DNA of 5,979 bases from the NCBI GenBank assembly GCA_028288905.1, contig JAQGHJ010000625.1, positions 1 to 5,979 of the forward strand, read 5' to 3'. Made by a program: the position numbers and the translations under genes. This stretch comes from Phycisphaerales bacterium (lineage in GTDB: Bacteria > Planctomycetota > Phycisphaerae > Tepidisphaerales > Tepidisphaeraceae). Shown here piece by piece: positions 1 through 5,968 of the stretch. The notes below the pieces were generated by a model. The model was not told the DNA's origin. It searched no databases and saw only the letters and a program-made list of their open reading frames with translations. Positions within the stretch are counted from its first letter, which is position 1. Each line of letters opens with the position of its first letter.

Positions 1-199
1 CACCTCGGCCGGGGAGGGGACGTTCCACGCGTTCGGCGGGAAGACGGACGGGCCACGGATCGACTGGATCCTCTGCTCGCCCGAGTGGACGCCGGTCGCC
101 GCGGGGATCGTCCGCACGAGCAAGGACGGGCGTTACCCGTCGGACCACTTCCCGATCACTACCGAACTGGTGCCGGCGGGCCCGGCCCCGCGACCCTAA
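1..199 (+). CDS. Endonuclease/exonuclease/phosphatase-fold protein, C-terminal fragment
   Basis: The reading frame is open from base 2 to a TAA at 197-199 and gives the last 65 residues of a protein whose start lies outside the window. Two signatures of the endonuclease/exonuclease/phosphatase (DNase I-like) fold are visible: RIDWILCS, matching the family strand that carries a conserved Asp, and GRYPSDHFPI, matching the terminal S-D-H motif whose Asp and His take part in metal-dependent phosphodiester or phosphomonoester hydrolysis. The protein ends 13 residues after this motif in a Pro/Ala tail, as is normal for the family. The substrate cannot be deduced: members include secreted nucleases, sphingomyelinase-like enzymes and sugar-phosphatase-like proteins. 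It lies on the same strand as dnaG, 217 bases upstream, with a palindrome between them, so co-transcription is uncertain. Confidence 0.8.
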   Translation, partial: TSAGEGTFHAFGGKTDGPRIDWILCSPEWTPVAAGIVRTSKDGRYPSDHFPITTELVPAGPAPRP

Positions 200-228
200 G
201 CCGCGGCCGACGCTCGGCATTTTGTATA

Positions 229-267
229 GGGTGGCATGGACATACTTCTTGTTTGCCCATGCCACCC
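229..267. repeat. 39-bp near-perfect palindrome between the EEP gene and dnaG
   Basis: An 11-bp perfect inverted repeat, GGGTGGCATGG (229-239) and CCATGCCACCC (257-267), continues inward with pairs 241/255, 242/254, 244/252 and 245/251, leaving mismatches at 240/256 and 243/253 and a TTCTT loop (246-250). That is 15 pairs out of 17. It begins 29 bases after the stop of the upstream gene. No T-tract follows on the + strand (the next bases are GGAGGACC), so a classic intrinsic terminator is not well supported. A dispersed REP-like palindrome or a miniature mobile-element remnant is the alternative. The interior is less GC-rich than its surroundings. Confidence 0.7.
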
Positions 268-404
268 GGAGGACCGCCGGGGCCCGACCCGCCACACCGG
301 CCGCCCGGGCACTCACGCGCCCGAAGGTTGATCCTCGTCCCGACGCCCGGCCGATGGTGTCGCAGCGGCCGCCGCCGGGCCGCGCCCGCCCGAGGTCCGC
401 GTAT

Positions 405-410
405 AAAGGA
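405..410 (+). promoter_or_regulatory. Ribosome binding site deciding the dnaG start
   Basis: AAAGGA sits six bases upstream of the GTG at 417, an ideal Shine-Dalgarno spacing. The same frame stays open upstream, with an in-frame ATG at 354, but that start lacks a comparable purine box and would add a low-complexity stretch. The site overlaps TATAAA (402-407), which resembles a -10 box five matches out of six. No -35-like sequence lies about 17 bases upstream, so the resemblance may be accidental. Confidence 0.65.
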
Positions 411-416
411 CGTGAC

Positions 417-2513
417 GTGCCGATCGGCCCCGCCCAGCCCCGCCGCCCCGCCGACCCGGCCGCCGCCGGGCAGCCGTCCGCCACCCTGGAGGACTTCAAG
501 GCCCAGGTGGTGGCCGCCACCGACATCGTCGAGCTGGTCGGCAAGACGGTCGCGCTCAAGAAGCGGGGCCGGGACTTTCTCGGGCTCTGCCCGTTCCACT
601 CGGAGAAGACGCCGTCGTTCCACGTGAACCCGGCGCGGCAGTTTTACTACTGCTTCGGGTGCAAGGCGGCCGGGGACGCGATCAAGTTCGTCAAGGATCG
701 CGACCGCGTTGAGTTCATGGACGCGCTCAAGACGCTGGCGGCCGACGCCGGCATCCCCGTCCCCGCATTCGGCCGGCGGAACGACGGGCGGGCGACCGAG
801 ACGGCCGTCTGCCTGGAGGCCAACTCGCTGGCCGCCCTGCACTTCGAGAAGATGCTGGCCGACCCGGCCGGCGGGGCGGCGGCCCGCGCGTACCTCGCCG
901 AACGCGGGATCACCGACGAGACGGCCAAACGGTTCCGCATCGGCCTCGCCCCCGACGGGTGGGACGTCCTGCTCAAGAGTGACGCCGTCCGGAAGCTGTC
1001 GCCCGAGCAGTTGCACGTCGCCGGGCTGGCCAAGCAGCGGGAGCGGGAGAAGGGCGGCGGGTTCTACGACACGTTCCGCAACCGGCTCATGTTCCCGATC
1101 CGCGACCCGAACGGTCGCGTGATCGCGTTCGGCGGGCGGGTGATGCCCGGCAGCCCGCCGGACACGGCTAAGTACCTCAACAGCCCCGAGACCCCGGTCT
1201 TTAACAAGAGCCGGACCGTGTACGGGCTGGACCTGGCCCGCCAGCGGATTGTCGAGACGGGAACCGTCGTCGTCGTCGAGGGGTACACCGACGTGGTGAT
1301 GGCCCACCAGTTCGGGGCGACAAACGTCGTCTCGCCGCTGGGGACCGCGTTGACCGAGCAGCACGTGACAGCGCTGCGGCGGTTCGCCGGGCGGATCGTG
1401 CTGCTGTTCGACGCCGACGAAGCAGGTGACAAGGCGGCCGACAAGGCCGTGTCCGTGTTTCTGACCCAGCCGATCGAGATCGGGATCGCCACGCTCGGCG
1501 AGGACCTGGACCCGGACGAGTACCTGCTGAAGCACGGGCTGGCGGCGTGGGACGCGATGGTGGCGGCCGCCCCGGAGGCGCTGACGTTCAAGTGGCGGCA
1601 GCTCGTGCGGCGGTTCGCCGGCGACGACGGCAACAACTTGACCGGGCAGCAGAAGGCGCTGGAGGCCTACCTCGACCTGATCGCCGACGCCCGCTCGGCC
1701 GGCCCCGTCGACCCGATTCGGTGGGGTCTGGTCGTGTCGCAAGTGGCGAAGCTGACGGGGATTCCAACCGAGCAGCTACATAAGCGGCTGGTGACGCCGA
1801 AGAAGCCGGCAGGACTGCGGCCCCAGGCGGGACCGGGGCCCGCTCCGGGCGGATCGACGCCGAACGGATCGCGTCCGGCGGTGCCCGCCCCGGGCCGGGA
1901 CGGCTCGTCGGACGAATCGCGACGGGCGGATGGGTCTTCCCCTCGACCCAACGAGGGATCGGCGGGCCGGCCGGTGCCCCCGCCGCCGCCCCGCCGCCGA
2001 GGCGTGGCGACGGCCCGGGATCGGGCCGAGCGTTGGATTCTCGGCGTCCTGCTGCTCAAGCCGAGCTGGTGGAACCGGGTCCAGGCAACCATTTCGCCGG
2101 AAGATTTCACGGACGCCTGCCGCCACGAGTTGGCCGAGGTATATTGGACCTATCAACGCGACGAGGGGGAGCCGGTATTCAATCAGTTCTTGAGCTTGCT
2201 GGGCGATCACGTCGGGCTCGACGGGACGGGGGTCACCGGTCCTGAGATCCGGGAGCTTGCCGTCGAGGTGGCGGACGAGGTGGAGACCTTCGCGGCACGC
2301 AATACGGACCTAGAGGCGACGCTGGCGGCGGCCATCGCCCACCTGAGGCTAACGTGGGAAGGGCAGGAAAGGCAGAAACTCATTGCCTCCCTCCGACGTA
2401 GCACTGAACAGAACCTCGGTGCCGAGCAGGAGGCGGACCTGCTGAAGCGGCTTCAGGACCAAGTCCGACAGGCCGAGGCAAAAAGAACGGCAAGTCAAGG
2501 TTTGCTGGGCTAA
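417..2513 (+). CDS. dnaG: DNA primase DnaG
   Basis: DnaG synthesises the short RNA primers for lagging-strand synthesis and works with the replicative helicase at the fork. The chosen GTG start gives 698 residues, longer than E. coli DnaG (581). After about 20 Pro/Ala-rich residues, the zinc-binding domain begins at LEDFKAQVV and carries the CHC2 finger C58-x2-H61-x17-C79-x2-C82. The RNA polymerase domain follows, with the basic motif RNRLMFPI (about 221-228). The Toprim core has VVVVEGYTDVV with Glu288 and LLFDADEAG with Asp332 and Asp334, the metal-binding acids; the Glu-to-Asp spacing of 44 equals that of E. coli (265/309). DPDEYLL follows near 365. Residues about 462-530 are a Pro/Gly/Ser/Arg linker, and 531-698 form a helical C-terminal domain expected to bind DnaB helicase. 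rpoD follows on the same strand after 472 bases. The family assignment is secure; the exact start is probable. Confidence 0.97.
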   Translation: MPIGPAQPRRPADPAAAGQPSATLEDFKAQVVAATDIVELVGKTVALKKRGRDFLGLCPFHSEKTPSFHVNPARQFYYCFGCKAAGDAIKFVKDRDRVEFMDALKTLAADAGIPVPAFGRRNDGRATETAVCLEANSLAALHFEKMLADPAGGAAARAYLAERGITDETAKRFRIGLAPDGWDVLLKSDAVRKLSPEQLHVAGLAKQREREKGGGFYDTFRNRLMFPIRDPNGRVIAFGGRVMPGSPPDTAKYLNSPETPVFNKSRTVYGLDLARQRIVETGTVVVVEGYTDVVMAHQFGATNVVSPLGTALTEQHVTALRRFAGRIVLLFDADEAGDKAADKAVSVFLTQPIEIGIATLGEDLDPDEYLLKHGLAAWDAMVAAAPEALTFKWRQLVRRFAGDDGNNLTGQQKALEAYLDLIADARSAGPVDPIRWGLVVSQVAKLTGIPTEQLHKRLVTPKKPAGLRPQAGPGPAPGGSTPNGSRPAVPAPGRDGSSDESRRADGSSPRPNEGSAGRPVPPPPPRRRGVATARDRAERWILGVLLLKPSWWNRVQATISPEDFTDACRHELAEVYWTYQRDEGEPVFNQFLSLLGDHVGLDGTGVTGPEIRELAVEVADEVETFAARNTDLEATLAAAIAHLRLTWEGQERQKLIASLRRSTEQNLGAEQEADLLKRLQDQVRQAEAKRTASQGLLG

Positions 2514-2587
2514 AATGGCCTCAGCGGGGCCGCGGAGCGGCCGTCGACATCTGCTTGGCGGGGTGGGCGAGCGGGCTTCGGGGCCCC

Positions 2588-2593
2588 TAGAAT
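2588..2593 (+). promoter_or_regulatory. Candidate -10 box for rpoD
   Basis: TAGAAT matches the TATAAT consensus at five of six positions and stands out from the surrounding GC-rich DNA. No good -35 box lies at the usual spacing; TTGGCG at 2555-2560 is about 27 bases away, which is too far. If real, transcription would start near 2600 and give a leader of roughly 385 bases before the rpoD ATG. This is weak evidence from one short match. Confidence 0.25.
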
Positions 2594-2654
2594 GGGGTAG
2601 ATTGTCGGTCGTGGCTGGATGCGCTGTAGCGTACCCGGCCTTCAACGATATATG

Positions 2655-2681
2655 GGGCGGCCCGTTTTTCGCGGTCCGCCC
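2655..2681 (+). other. Hairpin with T-rich loop downstream of dnaG
   Basis: GGGCGG (2655-2660) pairs with CCGCCC (2676-2681), then after one C/T mismatch CCG (2662-2664) pairs with CGG (2672-2674), closing a seven-base loop TTTTTCG. This makes nine pairs with one mismatch. The T-run lies in the loop, not after the stem, so this does not have the standard intrinsic terminator form. It could be a leader structure of rpoD or a factor-assisted end of the dnaG transcript. Confidence 0.35.
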
Positions 2682-2975
2682 GAGTTGATTCACGGTGTCG
2701 CCGGCGTCCGTTGCAGGGATCGGGAACGAACCCGAGGTCCTTGGCCACCGCCGCGGCAGCTCCGGTCGGCCCGCTTCGGCGAGCAGGGGTCATCCCCTCG
2801 CAGGGCGGCCGGAGCGACCCCCCGCGCGGCGACGCCGCGGGTCGGGGTGGTGTCCCGTCGCCGCGGTCGTGGGACCGTCGGCTGTCGCGCGCGGGTCGCG
2901 CCGCGACGAAACCCCGCCAGCGCCGCCGGGAATCGGGCACACGTGCCCCGACGCCCGGCGGCGGCGGGAAAGGTC

Positions 2976-2982
2976 AGAAGGA
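2976..2982 (+). promoter_or_regulatory. Ribosome binding site deciding the rpoD start
   Basis: AGAAGGA lies three bases before the ATG at 2986. The spacing is slightly short, but this is the only purine-rich box near a candidate start. It selects the ATG from which region 1.1 of the sigma factor begins almost at once, instead of upstream in-frame codons whose translation is low complexity. Confidence 0.7.
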
Positions 2983-2985
2983 ACC

Positions 2986-4794
2986 ATGAAGGACGCGGTC
3001 GTCGAAACTCTGCTGATCGGGTCGGGCTCCCAGGAGGAGGCCGACCGGCGCGTGGGCGTGCTGCTCGAAATGGGCACGTCGCGCGGGTACCTCACGTACG
3101 AGGAGCTGAACGAGAAGCTCCCCGACGAGGTGGTGAGCCCGGACAAGCTGGACTCGCTGCTGATGCGGATCGACGAGATGGGCATCCGGCTCATCGACGA
3201 GTTCGACGTCGGGGAATACGCGCCCAAGGGCAAGCGGAAGCCCGGCGACCCAGCCCCGCCGCCGCCGGAGACGAAAATCATCGTCCCGGCCAAGCCGCCG
3301 AAGAAGCTCAAGCCGATCGCCACCGTCCGGAACGACGACAAGCCGGCCGAGGACGAGGACGGCGAAGAGATCGACCTGTCGCTCGAGGAGGAGCTGGCCG
3401 AGGCGTCGACGAAGCGGATCGACGACCCGGTCCGGATGTACCTCACCCAGATGGGCGAGATCCCGCTGCTGACGCGGGAGCAGGAGATCGGGCTGGCGAA
3501 GAAGATCGAGATCACCCGCAAGATCTTCCGGTCGAAGGTGCTCGAGAGCGACTACTGCCTCCAGAGCGCGGTCGAGATCCTACACCAGGTCGAGGAGGGC
3601 GACCTGCCGTTCGACCGGACGATGAAGATCTCGACCGACGAAGGCATGGCCGACAAGGGGACGATCAGCCAGCGGATCCCGATCAACCTGAACAGCGTCC
3701 GGGTGATGCTGCAGCGGAACCGGGACGAGTGGGAGCGGTTCAAGCCGTCGAAGAACAAGAAGGAGCAGGACGACCTGCGGCAGGCCGTCCGCCGCCGCCG
3801 CCGCCGGGCCGTCCGGCTGCTCGAGGAGCTGGCGCTCCGCACGAGCAAGGTCACGCCGCTGATGCGGAAGCTCAACAGCATCTCGACGAAGATGGTCGAG
3901 CTGGAGCACCGGATCGCCGACCTGCAGAAGGTGAAGAACCCGGGCGAGGACCTGGAGGTTTGCCAGGAGGAGCTGGCCGGGCTCGAGGATCTCGTGCTCG
4001 AGGACGCCCAGGACCTGCACCGGCGGGTGGTGGCGGTCCGGAAGATCTTCAACAAGTACGAGGACGCCAAGCGGAAGCTGAGCGGCGGGAACCTGCGGCT
4101 CGTCGTGTCGATCGCCAAGAAGTACCGGAACCGCGGGCTCTCGTTCCTGGACATCATCCAGGAGGGGAACACGGGGCTGATGCGGGCGGTCGACAAGTAC
4201 GAGTACCGCCGCGGGTTCAAGTTCAGCACGTACGCGACGTGGTGGATCCGCCAGGCCATCACCCGCGCGATCGCCGATCACGCCCGGACCATTCGGATCC
4301 CGGTGCACATGATCGAGACGATGAGCAAGCTCCGGAACATCAGCAAGGGGCTGATGCAGGAGCTCGGCCGCGAGCCGACGATCGAGGAGATCGCCAAGCG
4401 GGCGAAGATGACGGTGTCCGAGACCCGGCGGGTGCTGAAGATCAGCCGTCACCCGATCAGCCTCGACCGCCCGGTCGGCGAGTCCGAGGACAGCTACTTC
4501 GGCGACTTCATCGAGGACGAAAAGGCCGAGAACCCGGTCGAGTCCGCGACGCAGGAGATGCTGAAGGACAAGATCGAGCAGGTGCTCAAGACGCTGACGT
4601 ACCGCGAGCGGGAGATCATCAAGCTGCGGTACGGGATCGGCGACGGGTACACGTACACGCTCGAGGAGGTCGGCCGGATCTTCAAGGTGACGAGGGAGCG
4701 CGTGCGGCAGGTGGAGGCGAAGGCGATCCGGAAGCTCCAGCACCCGGTGCGGGCGCGGAAGCTCGAAGGGTTCCTGCCGGGCGGGGTGGGGTAG
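2986..4794 (+). CDS. rpoD: RNA polymerase primary sigma factor RpoD (sigma-70/SigA)
   Basis: This is the housekeeping sigma factor, which binds core RNA polymerase and recognises -10 and -35 promoter elements. The 602-residue product shows every region in order. Region 1.1 is at about 1-75, with [17 protein letters not shown] closely resembling E. coli sigma-70. A Pro-rich then acidic linker runs to about 140. Region 1.2 is at 146-175 ([18 protein letters not shown]). A non-conserved region of about 190 residues has six consecutive arginines at 269-274. Region 2 is at about 365-435, with [21 protein letters not shown] and the [16 protein letters not shown] strand-opening and -10 helix. Region 3 is at about 441-518, including [15 protein letters not shown] of the sigma finger. 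Region 4 is at about 528-597, with the helix-turn-helix [20 protein letters not shown]. The complete 1.1, the RpoD box and the 4.2 motif mark a group 1 factor. It ends in tandem TAG-TAA stops. Confidence 0.97.
   Translation: MKDAVVETLLIGSGSQEEADRRVGVLLEMGTSRGYLTYEELNEKLPDEVVSPDKLDSLLMRIDEMGIRLIDEFDVGEYAPKGKRKPGDPAPPPPETKIIVPAKPPKKLKPIATVRNDDKPAEDEDGEEIDLSLEEELAEASTKRIDDPVRMYLTQMGEIPLLTREQEIGLAKKIEITRKIFRSKVLESDYCLQSAVEILHQVEEGDLPFDRTMKISTDEGMADKGTISQRIPINLNSVRVMLQRNRDEWERFKPSKNKKEQDDLRQAVRRRRRRAVRLLEELALRTSKVTPLMRKLNSISTKMVELEHRIADLQKVKNPGEDLEVCQEELAGLEDLVLEDAQDLHRRVVAVRKIFNKYEDAKRKLSGGNLRLVVSIAKKYRNRGLSFLDIIQEGNTGLMRAVDKYEYRRGFKFSTYATWWIRQAITRAIADHARTIRIPVHMIETMSKLRNISKGLMQELGREPTIEEIAKRAKMTVSETRRVLKISRHPISLDRPVGESEDSYFGDFIEDEKAENPVESATQEMLKDKIEQVLKTLTYREREIIKLRYGIGDGYTYTLEEVGRIFKVTRERVRQVEAKAIRKLQHPVRARKLEGFLPGGVG
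3790..3804 (+). repeat. (CGC)5 trinucleotide repeat inside rpoD
   Basis: Five in-frame CGC codons, followed by CGG, encode a run of six arginines at residues 269-274 in the non-conserved region of the sigma factor. Being trinucleotide, any slippage would change the length of the arginine run without breaking the frame. Confidence 0.6.
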
Positions 4795-4833
4795 TAAGAA
4801 ACCGGGCGCGTCTAGCGCTCGGCCTCGAATGAC

Positions 4834-4879
4834 AAACGGGTCCGGCGCGGCCGCTATTGCGGCCGCGCCGGACCCGTTT
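4834..4879. terminator. Perfect 21-bp hairpin, probable bidirectional terminator
   Basis: Bases 4834-4854 and 4859-4879 are exact reverse complements of each other over 21 positions, separated by the loop TATT (4855-4858). The outer end of the stem is AAA paired with TTT, so each strand's transcript ends the stem with a short U run, although no long U-tract follows (TTTCGG on +, TTTGTC on -). It lies 39 bases after the rpoD stop and 73 bases beyond the stop of the convergent nucleotidyltransferase gene, the expected place for a terminator shared by two converging units. Confidence 0.8.
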
Positions 4880-4952
4880 CGGTTGGCGTCCGCTCGACCG
4901 CCGAGGGGACGAGATGGCCGACGACCTGCCGCCGCGCGGTTGGGCGGAGCGG

Positions 4953-5516
4953 TCAACCGAGCCGGGGGGCTGCGGCGAGCAGTTCTTCGAACGCCGCGAG
5001 CGACCCGTGCCGCTCGCACCACTGTCGCACGTACGGCAGATCTAGCTTCTCGCGCTGGACCGCGATGAGGTTGACCACATCGTCGCGATCCTTTCGCCGC
5101 CGAGCGGTCACGTACCATCGGAGCTTCATGACGATGACGTCCTCCGGCGTCGGCAGAAACGCCGGGACGCCGAACATCTCCGCAGGCACGCGGCGGGCGA
5201 ATCGCTCGCGGTCGTGTGGATCGCTGCTGAGCAGGAACACCTCGATCGTGAAGTCTTGATCCCGCAATTCGAACCGGTACCGGGTCGTGCCGGTCACGCT
5301 CTCAAACGTGATCTGCGGGTCCAGCCGGAGGTCCGGACCCAACCGGCCGGCGACACGCGCGAGTGGCGCGTCACCAAGCGCGACAACGAAGTCTGCGTCG
5401 TGGGATGCGCGAGCGACCCCGTAGAAGTTGCTGGACAACGACCCGACGAGCATGAACGGGATGCCGGCATCGTGCAACGCGCGGATGACCGCGCCGGTAG
5501 CCTCGTCACTCGTCAC
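4953..5516 (-). CDS. Nucleotidyltransferase-fold protein (AbiEii/MNT-like), possible toxin of a two-gene module
   Basis: The 187-residue product has the pattern of a polymerase-beta-type nucleotidyltransferase. FMLVGSLSSNFYG carries the Gly25-Ser26 nucleotide-binding motif, HDADFVV supplies the paired acids Asp40 and Asp42, and the strand FTIEVFLL offers Glu92 as a likely third acid. The C-terminal part, PTPEDVIVMKLRW followed by KDRDDVVNLI (about 122-151), is the Lys/Asp helical pattern usual in small bacterial nucleotidyltransferases. Such enzymes transfer a nucleotide to an RNA or protein; several are toxins of AbiE, MenT or MNT systems, but the substrate here is unknown. The GTG start has GGGGGA five bases upstream (5522-5527) and overlaps the end of the preceding 78-aa gene by 11 bases, so translation is probably coupled. 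It is convergent with rpoD. The fold call is fairly secure; the toxin role is inference. Confidence 0.82.
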   Translation of the reverse strand: MTSDEATGAVIRALHDAGIPFMLVGSLSSNFYGVARASHDADFVVALGDAPLARVAGRLGPDLRLDPQITFESVTGTTRYRFELRDQDFTIEVFLLSSDPHDRERFARRVPAEMFGVPAFLPTPEDVIVMKLRWYVTARRRKDRDDVVNLIAVQREKLDLPYVRQWCERHGSLAAFEELLAAAPRLG

Positions 5517-5742
5517 GGGCGTCCCCCAGTCGGCGGGCCAGCGCCAATCGCTCCGACAGGATGGCCCGCACCCGGTGTTCGGGAGCGCCAGGGAACTGGT
5601 GCCTGATCCCGGCGAGCATCGTCGCGCGGATGCGGTCGAACAGGCGTGGGCCGGCGAGCAGCTTCTCCACAGGATTCGCGGCTCGGGCCGCCCGCAACCG
5701 CGACAGGTCTAACGCATCGGCTAACGACTTGATGTCTTCCAT
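5506..5742 (-). CDS. 78-aa protein of unknown function, partner of the nucleotidyltransferase
   Basis: I do not recognise a named family. The 78-residue product begins with an ATG at 5742 preceded by a weak CGGGG box. It is almost entirely predicted helix: an N-terminal helix (about 4-22), then NPVEKLLAGPRLFDRIRATM and an IRHQFPGAPEHRVRAIL segment, ending in the Arg/Leu helix ERLALARRL. It is charged and has no signal peptide or membrane segment. I see no convincing DNA-binding helix-turn-helix and no HEPN R-x4-6-H motif. Its stop lies 11 bases inside the nucleotidyltransferase frame, so the two are almost certainly co-translated, which suggests a protein partner, for example an antitoxin or substrate-recruiting subunit. 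That role is inferred from gene arrangement only. Confidence 0.7.
   Translation of the reverse strand: MEDIKSLADALDLSRLRAARAANPVEKLLAGPRLFDRIRATMLAGIRHQFPGAPEHRVRAILSERLALARRLGDARDE
5522..5527 (-). promoter_or_regulatory. Ribosome binding site of the nucleotidyltransferase gene
   Basis: Read on the - strand, GGGGGA lies five bases before the GTG at 5516-5514 and inside the last codons of the 78-aa gene. It supports the GTG start and internal re-initiation within the two-gene transcript. Confidence 0.5.
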
Positions 5743-5761
5743 GTTGCGGCCCCGTATAGGG

Positions 5762-5767
5762 ATTCTA
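5762..5767 (-). promoter_or_regulatory. Candidate -10 box for the 78-aa/nucleotidyltransferase pair
   Basis: On the - strand TAGAAT, five of six matches to TATAAT, lies 19 bases before the ATG of the 78-aa gene; TATACG follows a few bases later as a weaker alternative. No recognisable -35 box is found at the usual distance. A start here would give a leader of only about ten bases. Confidence 0.25.
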
Positions 5768-5968
5768 CACCAAGTCGCACGCCTCCGGCGGTGTCCACGT
5801 CCGCGGCTGTCCCCGCCACTCCACGCGCACCCGATCGCATTTGCGACCGCCGCGGACGGCTCGCGTCCGCCGAGCCAGGGCGTCGGCCGCGTCGGTCAGC
5901 CGCCTGCCCTCACGGTCACCGAAGTCCGCGCCATACTGTCCATACGACCGGCTTTCCGCAGCCGTCAC
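5765..5968 (-). CDS. Possible small protein of unknown function, 5' end uncertain
   Basis: A - strand frame runs from a GTG at 5968 to TAG at 5767-5765 and gives 67 residues; it is also open upstream to the window edge, so it could be the end of a longer gene. The product is Arg-rich, with a C-terminal stretch KCDRVRVEWRGQPRTWTPP that reads like a short beta-rich segment, and third positions are mostly G or C as in real genes here. It ends 22 bases before the 78-aa gene on the same strand and could be first in that transcription unit. I recognise no family, no strong ribosome binding site is seen, and a competing frame with a CxxC motif overlaps its start. It may be non-coding. Confidence 0.35.
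   Translation of the reverse strand: MTAAESRSYGQYGADFGDREGRRLTDAADALARRTRAVRGGRKCDRVRVEWRGQPRTWTPPEACDLV

Larger units (their letters stand above)
2514..2985 (+). other. 472-base intergenic region: dnaG 3' end and rpoD upstream region
   Basis: No convincing gene is seen here. The rpoD frame is open back to an ATG-less start at 2695, but the added sequence is Arg/Pro/Gly low complexity and lacks sigma-factor homology. A 57-codon frame beginning at the ATG at 2515 has less G/C in third positions than its neighbours. Several GC-rich foldbacks are present: GGCCG/CGGCC around 2528-2542, the hairpin at 2655-2681, AGGGG/CCCCT at 2785-2798, and CCCG-CGGC/GCCG-CGGG at 2821-2841. The region is long enough for a separate rpoD promoter and an untranslated leader. 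Some foldback is expected by chance at this GC content. Confidence 0.6.

Noticed and set aside
222..416. N-terminal extension of DnaG by 65 residues
   Set aside because: The start would be a TTG inside the palindrome with no Shine-Dalgarno box; the GTG at 417 has AAAGGA at ideal spacing and sits close to the normal primase N-terminus.
159..1742. Long - strand open frame opposite dnaG (527 codons)
   Set aside because: It is antisense to the clearly conserved primase, has a His/Arg/Gly/Pro/Val composition typical of the antisense of GC-rich genes, and shows no recognisable domain.
2515..2688. 57-codon frame starting at the ATG just after the dnaG stop
   Set aside because: No recognisable motif, a lower share of G/C at third positions than its neighbours, and the candidate -10 box and the T-loop hairpin fall inside it.
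2695..2985. N-terminal extension of RpoD by 97 residues
   Set aside because: The extension is low complexity and unlike any sigma region, and the ATG at 2986 has a ribosome binding site and starts right before region 1.1.
2619..4832. 737-codon + strand frame overlapping rpoD
   Set aside because: It is an out-of-frame shadow of rpoD rich in Arg, Gly, Ala and Pro, while the rpoD frame carries all sigma-70 motifs.
3580..5118. 512-codon - strand frame crossing rpoD and the terminator
   Set aside because: It is antisense to rpoD, runs through the perfect hairpin and into the nucleotidyltransferase gene in another frame, and has a shadow-like Arg/Leu/Pro/His composition.
5214..5606. + strand frame of 130 codons opposite the nucleotidyltransferase pair
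   Set aside because: It is antisense to the better supported - strand genes, which have conserved motifs and coupled starts.
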